Shown piece by piece: positions 1-7,558 of a DNA stretch of 44,401 bases. The notes beneath the pieces are model-generated. The model was given only the letters and a program-made list of their open reading frames with translations, searched no databases and was not told the origin of the DNA. The stretch is from Singulisphaera sp. GP187 (GTDB lineage Bacteria > Planctomycetota > Planctomycetia > Gemmatales > Gemmataceae): NCBI GenBank assembly GCA_945905925.1, contig CAMDQN010000051.1, positions 1-44,401 of the forward strand. Reading direction: 5' to 3'. How positions within the stretch are numbered: the stretch's first letter is position 1; each line of letters starts with the position of its first letter. The translations under genes and the position numbers were made by a program.

Positions 1-38
1 TACGGGTCGCGGCTAAACACTCCAACCACCCTCTGCCT

Positions 39-1343
39 TCACTCCGGCTTCCACCACGCATCAACCTTCTTCGTTAGCTCCTTCACCTTCTCCGGATTCT
101 GCTCCGCGAGGTTCGTCTTCTCGCTCGCGTCTTTCGACAGGTCGTACAGTTCCGGCTTGGCGCCCTTCACGTTTAGGTCGTGCGGCAGAATCAGTTTCCA
201 GGTTCCGTCGATCACCCAGCGGTATTGCACGTTCGCCGCGGGCTTGGCGATGTCGATCGCGTTGTGTTCAAAGATCGCGCCGAACACCGTGTCGCGGCTC
301 GCGACCCAGTGCGCGTCGAGTAGGTCGATACCGGGCATATCCTTCGCGGGCTTCGCGCCGACTGCTTTCAGCACAGTGGGCACCAGATCGACCGAACTCG
401 CGAGCCGATCCGACGCGCCCGCTTTCACGTGACCCGGCCACTTCACCAGAATCGGTGTGCGCAACCCGCCGTCGTACGGCGAGCGCTTTGATTTCGGTGC
501 GAACACGCTGGAGTTCTCGTCCTGAATCCAGCCGTTGTCGTGAAGGTAGATGACGATGGTGTTCTCGGCCTGACCGTTCTTGTCGAGCTGCGTGAGCAGG
601 TCGCCGACGGTTTCGTCGAACCACTCACACATCGCCCAGTACTTCGCGACGAACTCCGATTTCGTCTTGTCCTTGTACTTGTTGAACAGGCGCTCCGGCG
701 GGTTGTGCGGTGAGTGCGGCATCATCGGCGCGTACCACACGAAGAACGGCTTCTTGTCCTTCTTGGCTTTGTCGAGGAAGTCGAACACGGGTTGCAGTCC
801 CTGGCGTCCGATCTTGAGGCCTTCGTCGCCGTGGCGCCCACCCTTCGCGGGGTCGCCGTGGGTCATGCCTTCGGTGAACCCGCCGCACCGGCACGCGTTC
901 CCTTCCCACCACTTCCCGGCCTGGAAGCTCAGGTAATCTTCCTTCTCCAACATCTTCGGCAGCGCCGGCGATTTCTCGAACAGCGCAATCATCTCCTGGC
1001 GCTGTTTGAGGAACCCCGGATCCTTATTCGCCTGCGCCGCAGTGAGTCCCTTCGGGATGGGCGGGTCGTTGGAGGTCATCAGGTGTTGGTGCGGGTAGAG
1101 GCCGGTAATCATGGTCGCGAGGCTCGCGCGGCACAGGCTCGTCGGCACGTACCCACGCTTAAACACGAGCGACTCGCGCGCGAGTTTGTCGAGGTGCGGC
1201 GTCTTGATGTGCTCGTGGCCCATGAATCCGTAATCGGTCCACGCCTGATCGTCACCCACGATGAACACCACGTTCGGCGGCGCCGCCGTCGCTGGGAGTG
1301 CGAGTGCGAGTACGAGTACGATTCCAGAGAGGTAGCGGAGCAT
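39..1343 (-). CDS. Secreted sulfatase with non-canonical active-site motif
   Basis: A 434-residue S1-family sulfatase (alkaline-phosphatase superfamily), probably exported to act on sulfated glycans. Residues 1-20 form a signal peptide ending ATA-A. The fold signature NVVFIVGDDQ (24-33) supplies metal-binding Asp31/Asp32, and YLHDNGW and KSKRSPYDGG farther on are typical late sulfatase motifs. The formylglycine site reads CRASLATMITG with Cys71. The usual C-x-P/A-x-R lacks its +4 Arg, which is Leu here, and the Arg sits at +1. The downstream LYPHQH plus SNDPP pattern matches a planctomycete sulfatase subgroup that I recall with CRPSL-type sites, so the change is probably a subfamily trait rather than damage. 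The gene lies 61 bp downstream of a second sulfatase on the same strand, separated by a hairpin. Its ATG at 1343 has only a weak ribosome-binding site. The substrate cannot be read from sequence. Confidence 0.93.
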   Translation of the reverse strand: MLRYLSGIVLVLALALPATAAPPNVVFIVGDDQAWTDYGFMGHEHIKTPHLDKLARESLVFKRGYVPTSLCRASLATMITGLYPHQHLMTSNDPPIPKGLTAAQANKDPGFLKQRQEMIALFEKSPALPKMLEKEDYLSFQAGKWWEGNACRCGGFTEGMTHGDPAKGGRHGDEGLKIGRQGLQPVFDFLDKAKKDKKPFFVWYAPMMPHSPHNPPERLFNKYKDKTKSEFVAKYWAMCEWFDETVGDLLTQLDKNGQAENTIVIYLHDNGWIQDENSSVFAPKSKRSPYDGGLRTPILVKWPGHVKAGASDRLASSVDLVPTVLKAVGAKPAKDMPGIDLLDAHWVASRDTVFGAIFEHNAIDIAKPAANVQYRWVIDGTWKLILPHDLNVKGAKPELYDLSKDASEKTNLAEQNPEKVKELTKKVDAWWKPE

Positions 1344-1364
1344 GGAGAACTCTATGTGAGGTGT

Positions 1365-1392
1365 ACGCCCACAGATGGCAATCTGTGGGCGT
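1365..1392. repeat. Perfect 12-bp hairpin between two sulfatase genes
   Basis: The arms ACGCCCACAGAT (1365-1376) and its exact complement (1381-1392) flank a GGCA loop. It lies just after the stop of the upstream sulfatase and before the start of the next. No T-run follows, so it is either a U-tract-free terminator/attenuator or one of the intergenic palindromes that recur in this window. Confidence 0.75.
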
Positions 1393-1404
1393 GCGGTGTG
1401 GTCA

Positions 1405-2862
1405 TCACTTCTTCACCGGGAGCAGCGCCTTCATCTGCTTGACCACGTCCGCGTGCTTCCCATCTTCGGCGAGGTTCTTCAGTTCACCGGGGTCGGTGTC
1501 GTAGTCGTAGAGTTGCACGCCCTTCTTCCCGCCGTCCCACTCGGTGTAGCGGTAACGTTCGTTCCGCACCGAGTAACCCAGGAACCACGGGTTCTTGCCG
1601 ACCACTTCGCCGGTCACGGTCGGTGTGCCGCGACTCACTTGCGTGATCGCCGGCTTCTCCCACTTCGCAGAAGGATCATCGAGCAGTACCTTCACGCTCT
1701 TGCCGTCGAGCGCGGAAACCTTCGGGTCTTTGCCATCGGGAACGGGCAACCCCGCGAGGTCTGCGAGCGTCGGGTGCAGGTCGATCAGTTCCACCGTGCG
1801 AGCACACGCCTTGCCGTTGCCCTTTGCTCGCGGGTCGTAGATGAGGAACGGCACGCGGGCCGAGTTCTCGAACACGCTCATCTTCTGCCACAGGCCGTGT
1901 TCGCCGAGATGGTAACCGTGGTCGCTGATGAACACCACGATCGTCTTGTCCGCGAGCTTCAACTTCTCGAGTGCATCGAGCACTTTGCCGACTTGCGCGT
2001 CCATGAACGTGGTCGATGCGTAGTACGCTTGCAGCGCTTTGCGGCGAAGGTCATCGGTCAGTTTCTCTTGCTCCGGCTTCGCGCTGCCGAACGCGGGTGC
2101 GGGACCGGCTTCGCGGTGCTTGTCCGGTACTTTCGGGAGTTCGATCTTGTCCGTCGGGTACATGTCGAAGTACTTCTTCGGCGCGACATAAGGCGTGTGC
2201 GGGCGGAAGAAGCCGCAGGCGAGGAAGAACGCTTTGTCCTTGTTCGCCTCCATCTGCTTGATGACCGCGTCCGCGATCTGACCGTCGGTCATCTCCTCGT
2301 CAGTGCCTTCCGAGGCGAGCCAACTGAGCGTGCCGCCGAACCGCGCCGAAGCTTTCGCGCTCGGGTTCAGCGTGAAGATGAGGTCTTTGTCTTCGTCGTC
2401 CTTGTCGCGGCCCCGCGGGTTGATCGTCTTCATCCACGACGGTTTGTCGTCGAGTCCGTCGGTGCCGATCTGCGCGGGTACGCCATAGTGGTAGAGTTTG
2501 CCGACGCGTGTGACGTTGTACCCGCCTTTCTGGAACGTCTGGCCGAGGCTCTGCGCGTCGGGGACGTTCTTGCGGAACTGGGTCGCGTTCTCGAAGACCT
2601 TCGTGTTGTCCGGGCGCAGTCCCGTCAAGAAGCTCGCGCGCGACGGGTTACACAGCGGGAACTGGCAGTACGCGCGATCGAAGCGCACGCCCTTCGCCGC
2701 GAGTTTGTCGATGTTGGGTGACTTCGCAACCTTGCTGCCGTAGCAGCCAAGCGTGTTGTTGGTGAGGTCATCGGACACGATGAACAGCACGTTCATCTTC
2801 TCGGCAGTGAACGCGGGCGCGGCGAGGAGAACGAGCGCAACGAGAGCGAACAGACGTGACAT
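1405..2862 (-). CDS. Secreted sulfatase, iduronate-2-sulfatase-like
   Basis: A 485-residue S1 sulfatase. Residues 1-20 are a signal peptide (cleavage near FTA-E). NVLFIVSDDL (24-33) gives the paired Asp metal ligands, and LCNPSRASFLTG carries a fully canonical C-x-P-S-R formylglycine motif with Cys71. Later FISDHGYHLGEHGLWQK is the usual metal- and substrate-site motif (D-H...K). Overall size and the LGCYG, GLRPDNT and PHTPYVAPKKY segments match the iduronate-2-sulfatase-like group abundant in planctomycetes. It presumably desulfates an algal or host polysaccharide outside the cytoplasm after formylglycine formation; no maturase gene is in the window. The upstream AGGTG is about 8 nt from the ATG. 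It is probably co-oriented with, and possibly co-transcribed with, the next sulfatase, although a hairpin lies between them. Family assignment is firm, substrate unknown. Confidence 0.95.
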   Translation of the reverse strand: MSRLFALVALVLLAAPAFTAEKMNVLFIVSDDLTNNTLGCYGSKVAKSPNIDKLAAKGVRFDRAYCQFPLCNPSRASFLTGLRPDNTKVFENATQFRKNVPDAQSLGQTFQKGGYNVTRVGKLYHYGVPAQIGTDGLDDKPSWMKTINPRGRDKDDEDKDLIFTLNPSAKASARFGGTLSWLASEGTDEEMTDGQIADAVIKQMEANKDKAFFLACGFFRPHTPYVAPKKYFDMYPTDKIELPKVPDKHREAGPAPAFGSAKPEQEKLTDDLRRKALQAYYASTTFMDAQVGKVLDALEKLKLADKTIVVFISDHGYHLGEHGLWQKMSVFENSARVPFLIYDPRAKGNGKACARTVELIDLHPTLADLAGLPVPDGKDPKVSALDGKSVKVLLDDPSAKWEKPAITQVSRGTPTVTGEVVGKNPWFLGYSVRNERYRYTEWDGGKKGVQLYDYDTDPGELKNLAEDGKHADVVKQMKALLPVKK

Positions 2863-2898
2863 GATTTGGCACCTGAGGAGAGAGGCAGAGACAAAAGA

Positions 2899-2976
2899 GG
2901 TTAAGCGTTGGACCCGCAGGGGCCATCAGCGAACCAGTCAGGAAATCCCTGGCCCCTCCGGGTCCAACGCTTAACC
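2899..2976. repeat. Long inverted repeat, 27-nt arms, 24-nt loop
   Basis: The left arm (2899-2925) and right arm (2950-2976) are complementary at 26 of 27 positions. The outer end of the left arm begins GGTTAAGCG, close to the GGTTAGCG and GGTTAGCC ends of the repeats near 29433 and 6501. It lies between the stop of the DUF1080 gene and the start of the sulfatase gene, in position to act as a terminator, but its arms are long for that role. Confidence 0.85.
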
Positions 2977-3000
2977 CTCCTATGCCCTCTGCTGGAACGG

Positions 3001-4050
3001 TCACTTCACTTCGACGACCCACACGTTGCGGTACACGACCGGGTCGCCGTGGTTCTGGAACTGGAACGGCCCCGGCATCGCGTTCTCCTTCTGGCCGCCG
3101 CCGCCTTCACCCTTGAACTCCACGTTGTCGTGAATCTTCACGCCGTTGTGGATAACGCTCGCCCGCGCGTTCTTGGTCTTCTTGCCGTCGGCGTCGAACG
3201 CGGCCGGCGTGAACTCGATGTCGTAGGTCTGCCACACCATCGGCGGCAGGCACATGTTCACGGTCGGCTTGTGCGCCTGGTAGAAGCCGCCGCACTCGTT
3301 GTTCTCGCCGGAAAGCCCGAAGCTGTCGAGTACCTGTAGTTCGTAGCGGTCCTGGAGGTACACGCCGCTGTTGCCGCGACCCTGACCGCCGCTGTTCGGC
3401 ATCCACGGGAGCCGGAACTCGACATGTACCTTGAACGCGCCGAACTTCGCCTTGCTCTTCACGCCCACGTCGAGGTACTTGCCGTCGGACAGTTCCTTGA
3501 GTTTGCCGCCGGTCCAGTTCATCTCGTCGCCCGGTTTGCCGAACAGCACGACGGCGCCTTCCGGCGGCTTCTCGCCGAGCGACTTCGCGGTCCGCTCGAT
3601 CTTCTTCAGCTCAATCTTTTTGTCCCCAAGGGAGACCGTGAACACGCCGTCGGCGATGGTGGCGGTAGACGTTTCGGCACCGAACTTCATGGTCGCGACG
3701 ACCTTCCCGTCCTTCGTCTCGGCGGCGCCGGTCAGCACCTCCTTGATGTCCTTGTCCCAGCCGTCGCCGGGAAGACCGCCCTTATAGGCTTTCACCGCGA
3801 ACGTTCCCGCGCCCTTCGCGATCACCTGCACGCCCACCTTTCCGCCGGTGCCGGTGTCGCCCACGTACTCGCCCTGGATGGCGAAGTCCGGGTCTTTCGC
3901 GACGTCCTTCGGCTCCGCAATCGCGATCCGCTCCTTCTTCTTGGGCGGCTCCTTCTTCTCGTCTTTCTTTTCTTGTGCATTCGAGCCGGCGAAGCCGGCA
4001 GCGAGGATAAGACCGGCGGCGAGTAGGCCGGCGAGCAGCGGACGGAACAT
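3001..4050 (-). CDS. Secreted DUF1080 (3-keto-disaccharide hydrolase family) protein
   Basis: A 349-residue exported protein. Residues 1-25 form a signal peptide, followed by a Lys/Glu-rich linker (27-41), an N-terminal domain of about 115 residues (45-155) that I do not recognise, and a C-terminal DUF1080 domain (about 160-349). The DUF1080 hallmarks are the start EGAVVLFGKPGDEMNW, the NSGVYLQDRYELQVLDSFG core and the closing PFQFQNHGDPVVYRNVWV. DUF1080 is a concanavalin-like jelly roll now annotated as 3-keto-disaccharide hydrolase and very numerous in planctomycetes. A role in outer glycan processing fits the neighbouring sulfatases. AGGTG lies 7 nt before the ATG. The gene is divergent from the M41-type peptidase gene, with about 120 bp for both promoters. 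Confidence 0.93.
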   Translation of the reverse strand: MFRPLLAGLLAAGLILAAGFAGSNAQEKKDEKKEPPKKKERIAIAEPKDVAKDPDFAIQGEYVGDTGTGGKVGVQVIAKGAGTFAVKAYKGGLPGDGWDKDIKEVLTGAAETKDGKVVATMKFGAETSTATIADGVFTVSLGDKKIELKKIERTAKSLGEKPPEGAVVLFGKPGDEMNWTGGKLKELSDGKYLDVGVKSKAKFGAFKVHVEFRLPWMPNSGGQGRGNSGVYLQDRYELQVLDSFGLSGENNECGGFYQAHKPTVNMCLPPMVWQTYDIEFTPAAFDADGKKTKNARASVIHNGVKIHDNVEFKGEGGGGQKENAMPGPFQFQNHGDPVVYRNVWVVEVK

Positions 4051-4173
4051 GGTTCACCTGGTGGGAGAATGTGAGGCGGGCGTGACACGCCAATTCTCGC
4101 GACGAGGGCCGCCGCGTCAATGGGCTGCCTGAACTGACTTTCTTCACCGCAACGCGGCGCGTAAAGTGGAAGC

Positions 4174-4635
4174 ATGGAGCAGACCCACGACGAAGTGACC
4201 GCGTACCACGAGGCCGGGCACGCGGTGATCGCACTGGCGCTCGGCCGCACCATCCACAAGGTGAGCGTGCTGCCGAACCGCGAACGGATGGGCGAAGTCC
4301 GCTTCAGTAAAGGCGCGAAACCGACCGACGACTGGGCGGAACGCGAAATACTCATCGCGCTCGGCGGAATGGCCGCGGAGGCCCAACACACCGGCACCTA
4401 CGCGATGGACGAGGCCACCCAAGACCTGCGATTCGTGCGCCGGCTCGCGCTGGAGCGCAAGTCGGAACGGCAGGTCGAGCGCTACGAACAGCGGATGCTG
4501 GACAAGGTCGAGTACATGCTCGCAGACGAAGGGAACTGGAGGGCGGTGAAGTTGATCGCGGCAGAGCTGTTGAAGCACGGCGCAATCAGCGGACGCGCGG
4601 CGCGACACTTGTTTGAATTGGCAACGAAGGAGTGA
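4174..4635 (+). CDS. Stand-alone M41 (FtsH-type) metallopeptidase domain protein
   Basis: A 153-residue protein that corresponds only to the zinc-peptidase part of FtsH. HEAGH (12-16) is the zinc-binding and catalytic motif. LGGMAAEAQHTGTYAMDEATQDL aligns with the FtsH stretch that supplies the third zinc ligand, probably Asp79. There is no membrane segment and no AAA+ ATPase domain, so it cannot unfold substrates by itself; full FtsH is about 600-700 residues. The family is often labelled M50/M41 peptidase-like in planctomycetes. It starts with ATG and ends inside the left arm of a strong hairpin shared with the convergent gene. It may be a cytoplasmic protease for already unfolded peptides or a partner of a separate ATPase (inference); the MoxR ATPase 2 kb away is not evidently linked. 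Confidence 0.85.
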   Translation: MEQTHDEVTAYHEAGHAVIALALGRTIHKVSVLPNRERMGEVRFSKGAKPTDDWAEREILIALGGMAAEAQHTGTYAMDEATQDLRFVRRLALERKSERQVERYEQRMLDKVEYMLADEGNWRAVKLIAAELLKHGAISGRAARHLFELATKE

Positions 4636-4668
4636 GGCGAACCCCGCCCTTGCGGGCGGGGTTCGCCT
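4635..4668. terminator. Bidirectional intrinsic-like terminator hairpin
   Basis: A perfect 15-bp GC-rich stem (4635-4649 with 4654-4668) closes a TTGC loop. It overlaps the stop codon of the M41-type gene on plus and touches the TAG stop of the SUI1-like gene on minus, so one hairpin serves both convergent genes. There is no U-tract on either side. Confidence 0.8.
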
Positions 4669-5248
4669 AACCGCCGGCGCGCTTCACCTTGTAGCCGAGT
4701 TTCTCCAGTTCCTGCGCGAGCTTGTCGCGGTGGTCGCCCTGAATCTCGATGCGGCCATCCTTCGCGGTGCCGCCGGTGCCGCACTTGTTCTTGAGAATCG
4801 TCGCCAACTCTTTCAGCGCGTCTTCGTTCAGCGGCAGTTCCGACACCACCGTGACGCCCTTGCCCCGGCGCCCCGCGGTTTCGCGGCTCAGCTTCACCGT
4901 GTGAACCTTCTTCGGCGGCGCGGTTGGTGCTGCGGACGCGGGCCTGGGCGGTAACTCCGCGTCGCTTCCGCCGAGCAAGCGCGCGATGAGGCGGTTAACA
5001 GCGGCCTCAGACTCGCCGCCGGGCCATTGCTCGATGCGCCCCTCCCAGTCCTTGATGTCGAACGAGAGTTCCTTCCAGACGACAAGGACCGACACGCCCC
5101 CGAGAGAGTAAAAATCCTCCGCGCCGGACCACTGCACCGACCACGACATGCCGAGGCGGCCCGCGGCGGCAACGAATGCTGCCGCCGCGGCCTTCGCCGC
5201 CTCCGCCGAGGGCGCGAGAAACTGGATGATGCGTTGCGATTTTGCCAT
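4667..5248 (-). CDS. SUI1/YciH-family translation factor with N-terminal extension
   Basis: A 193-residue protein with the ATG at 5248 (an in-frame GTG lies two codons upstream). The C-terminal half, about residues 113-193, is a SUI1 (eIF1-like) domain: the KKVHTVKLSRETAGRRGKG loop, the GTGGTAKDGRIEIQG core and the final LEKLGYKVKRAGG. Bacterial YciH proteins are about 105-110 residues, so the first 105 residues are extra. They contain an Ala-rich helix, a WSVQWSGAEDFYSLGGVSVLVVW segment with alternating hydrophobics, a WEGRIEQWPGG motif and a Pro/Ala linker. I do not recognise this domain. SUI1 proteins influence start-codon fidelity in archaea and eukaryotes; the bacterial role is poorly defined. 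It lies 10 nt after lgt and is probably translated from the same mRNA. Confidence 0.9.
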   Translation of the reverse strand: MAKSQRIIQFLAPSAEAAKAAAAAFVAAAGRLGMSWSVQWSGAEDFYSLGGVSVLVVWKELSFDIKDWEGRIEQWPGGESEAAVNRLIARLLGGSDAELPPRPASAAPTAPPKKVHTVKLSRETAGRRGKGVTVVSELPLNEDALKELATILKNKCGTGGTAKDGRIEIQGDHRDKLAQELEKLGYKVKRAGG

Positions 5249-5258
5249 GTTCACGGGC

Positions 5259-6473
5259 CTACAGGGGCGGCATTGCCGCGACCGGCGCGGCCGTCGCCGG
5301 TTCCTTCGGCGGCGGAAGCGGTTCCGGGGGCGTCGGCATCGTACGCCGCAGGTAGATTTCGATCCCCACGGCCGCGACGAAAATCACCACGCTGCCCCAC
5401 TGCGAGAGCGTCAACCCACCGCCGATGGCCGGTTCGATGCGAAGCGACTCGTTGATGAACCGGTGAACCGCGTACCCGACCATCAGCAGAACTATCACCT
5501 GCCCGTCGTGCCGGCGGTACGGGTAGTACGCGATCAGCAGGAAGATGAGCAGCGCCATACTCACCGTCTCGTAAAGCTGCGTCGGATACAGCCCGATGGT
5601 CGCAGGCGCGAACGCCCGTAACGTGACCGCCTCGCCGTCGCGGTCCACGACCAGTTCCAGTTTCGATTTGCCGCGGGGCCAGTTGCCGGTGATCTCGTCC
5701 AGCCGGTCGAAGCCGGGCCGCTTCATCTCGTTTGGCTCGCCGTTGACGGTCACGACACGGTCGCCAACTCGCACACCCGCGGCAGCAGCCGGTGACCCGA
5801 CCTCGACCCCGACGACCTCCAGTTCCAGACCGCCGGACCGCGGCGCACGCACGAACCCGGTGGCGGTCTGAAGGTGCAGCGACGCCTCCCGGGGGTTCTG
5901 ATCGCCGACGACCTGCTGCCTGGCGTGTGCCGGCAGTAAGGGAAAATGCGCCGCGCCGAGCGGCACCACGCGACACTCCTCGCACGCGACCTGACCCCAG
6001 CAGCAACCGTTGAGGTAACACCCGATGCGGCCAACCGCGAGGCCCAGCGCCAGCAGTGGGGCGACCGCGTCCGCGAGCCGCCACCCGGACACGTCGAGGC
6101 GTCGGAGGATGAATTGGTAGAAAAGGCCGTAGCCGATCAAGCCGCCAAGCGCGGAACCGTAGAAGATAATCCCGCCTTCCCAGATCTTGAAGAACGCGCC
6201 AGCCAGCCCCTTGATGCTCTGGTCCGGGAAGTGGTGCGAATACTGGATCATGTACAGGACGCGTGCGCCGATGATCCCGGACACGAAGATCCAAATGACC
6301 ATGTCCTGATAGCGTTCCGGGGGCATGTTCGCCATCCTTTTGCCTCGCCGCGACCCCCACCCGGTCACCGCGACGAAGCACACGAACAGCATCGCCCCGA
6401 ACCCGTACATCGGGATACCGTCGGGCGGGAACGAGTTCTTGAAGATCGGCAGCGTGAACAGAACTTGTTGCAT
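5259..6473 (-). CDS. lgt: Prolipoprotein diacylglyceryl transferase with inserted PDZ domain
   Basis: Lgt moves diacylglycerol from phosphatidylglycerol to the lipobox cysteine of prelipoproteins at the inner membrane. The signature GRIGCYLNGCCWG (148-160) and LYPTQLYETV (295-304) with RFINESLR (338-345) identify it, together with about seven hydrophobic helices. The segment matching the E. coli FHGG motif reads FYGS, so the His is Tyr, as in several other phyla. At 404 residues it is over 100 longer than E. coli Lgt (291). The excess lies between the two signatures and includes a clear PDZ domain, about 215-290 (GLELEVVGVEVGSPAAAAG, then GVRVGDRVVTVNGEP). That insertion point corresponds to the periplasmic head. 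A Pro-rich tail ends the protein. I chose ATG 6473 because the longer TTG start at 6512 lies inside a palindrome. Confidence 0.93.
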   Translation of the reverse strand: MQQVLFTLPIFKNSFPPDGIPMYGFGAMLFVCFVAVTGWGSRRGKRMANMPPERYQDMVIWIFVSGIIGARVLYMIQYSHHFPDQSIKGLAGAFFKIWEGGIIFYGSALGGLIGYGLFYQFILRRLDVSGWRLADAVAPLLALGLAVGRIGCYLNGCCWGQVACEECRVVPLGAAHFPLLPAHARQQVVGDQNPREASLHLQTATGFVRAPRSGGLELEVVGVEVGSPAAAAGVRVGDRVVTVNGEPNEMKRPGFDRLDEITGNWPRGKSKLELVVDRDGEAVTLRAFAPATIGLYPTQLYETVSMALLIFLLIAYYPYRRHDGQVIVLLMVGYAVHRFINESLRIEPAIGGGLTLSQWGSVVIFVAAVGIEIYLRRTMPTPPEPLPPPKEPATAAPVAAMPPL

Positions 6474-6500
6474 AGGTACTTTCCAGTCACTGACAGTCCT

Positions 6501-6563
6501 GGTTAGCCGCAAGCCGAAGGCGAGCGCGGAAGCAGCACGCTCGCCTTCGGCTTGCGGCTAACC
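6501..6563. repeat. Perfect 26-bp inverted repeat upstream of lgt
   Basis: Arms 6501-6526 and 6538-6563 are exact complements around an 11-nt loop. The outer end is GGTTAGCCGCAAGCC. The GCCGCAAGC core recurs in the palindrome at 33220-33260. It lies between the moxR stop and the lgt start, about 27 nt before the lgt ATG. Confidence 0.9.
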
Positions 6564-6583
6564 ACTGCGCCTGCCAACAGCAC

Positions 6584-7558
6584 CTAGGGAACAGGAAGCC
6601 GGTCGAGCACCTGCTTCACGAGCGATTCGGGGCGCAGGTCTTCGGCCTCGGCCTCGAACGAGATCACCAGCCGGTGCCGCAGCACGTCCGGCGCGGCAGT
6701 CTTCACGTCTTCGGGAGTGACGTACCCGCGGCCCGCCAGGAACGCGTGCGCCTTCGCCGCACGAAGTAGCGCGATCGCGGCCCGCGTACTCGCGCCGAGT
6801 TGAATCAGGCCGGTCATGTCGAGCCCGTAGTCCGCGGGCTTGCGCGTGGCGCGGATCACGTCGATCAGGTACTCCTTCACCTTTGTATCGACGTACACCG
6901 AATCCACCGCCTGTCGCAACTCTTCCAGCGCAACCACTTCAAACACCGGTTCGATGTCCACGGACGTGGCCAGCCCGCCCATTCGATCCAAAACCCGGAG
7001 TTCGTCCGCCCGATCCGGGTAGTCGATCACCAGTTTCAGCATGAACCGGTCCACCTGCGCCTCCGGCAGCGGATAGGTTCCTTCTTGTTCGATGGGGTTT
7101 TGGGTCGCGAGCACGAAGAACGGTCGCGGTACTTTCAGCGTGTTCTCGCCGATGGTGACTTGCCGTTCAGCCATCGCTTCGAGCAGCGCGCTTTGAACCT
7201 TCGCAGGGGCGCGGTTGATTTCGTCGGTCAGAACCACATTCGCGAACACCGGGCCTTGCTTCACGGTGAATTCACCGGTCCGCGGGTTGTAGATCTGCGT
7301 GCCGATCACGTCCGCGGGAAGCAGGTCCGGCGTGAACTGAATGCGTGCGAACTTGAGGTGCAGCGCGCTCGCGACGGTTCGCACCGCGAGCGTTTTCGCG
7401 AGGCCCGGCACACCTTCGAGGAGCACATGCCCGTCGGTGAGCAGGCCGATGAGCAACCCGTCGATCAACTTGCGTTGACCGATGAGGACACTTTCGACCA
7501 CCCGGTAGAACGGGTCGAGTTTCGGCCGCAGTTTCTCGATGCTCCTCGGATCGGTCAT
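6584..7558 (-). CDS. MoxR-family AAA+ ATPase
   Basis: A 324-residue cytoplasmic AAA+ ATPase of the MoxR/RavA class, which act as chaperone-like ATPases often paired with VWA or DUF58 proteins. Walker A is EGVPGLAKT (about 46-54), Walker B is VVLTDEINR, sensor 1 is FVLATQNPIEQEG, and PEAQVDRFMLKL with a C-terminal AAA lid follows. Length and order match the family. I chose ATG 7558; an in-frame TTG at 7582 lies inside a palindrome. The nearest GAGAGG ribosome-binding sequence is itself part of the palindrome arm, so folding could hide it. The usual DUF58 partner is not downstream: lgt follows instead, after another palindrome. Confidence 0.93.
   Translation of the reverse strand: MTDPRSIEKLRPKLDPFYRVVESVLIGQRKLIDGLLIGLLTDGHVLLEGVPGLAKTLAVRTVASALHLKFARIQFTPDLLPADVIGTQIYNPRTGEFTVKQGPVFANVVLTDEINRAPAKVQSALLEAMAERQVTIGENTLKVPRPFFVLATQNPIEQEGTYPLPEAQVDRFMLKLVIDYPDRADELRVLDRMGGLATSVDIEPVFEVVALEELRQAVDSVYVDTKVKEYLIDVIRATRKPADYGLDMTGLIQLGASTRAAIALLRAAKAHAFLAGRGYVTPEDVKTAAPDVLRHRLVISFEAEAEDLRPESLVKQVLDRLPVP

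Noticed and set aside
1375-2721. 448-residue plus-strand frame opposite the second sulfatase
   Set aside because: Antisense shadow: the sulfatase has all family motifs.
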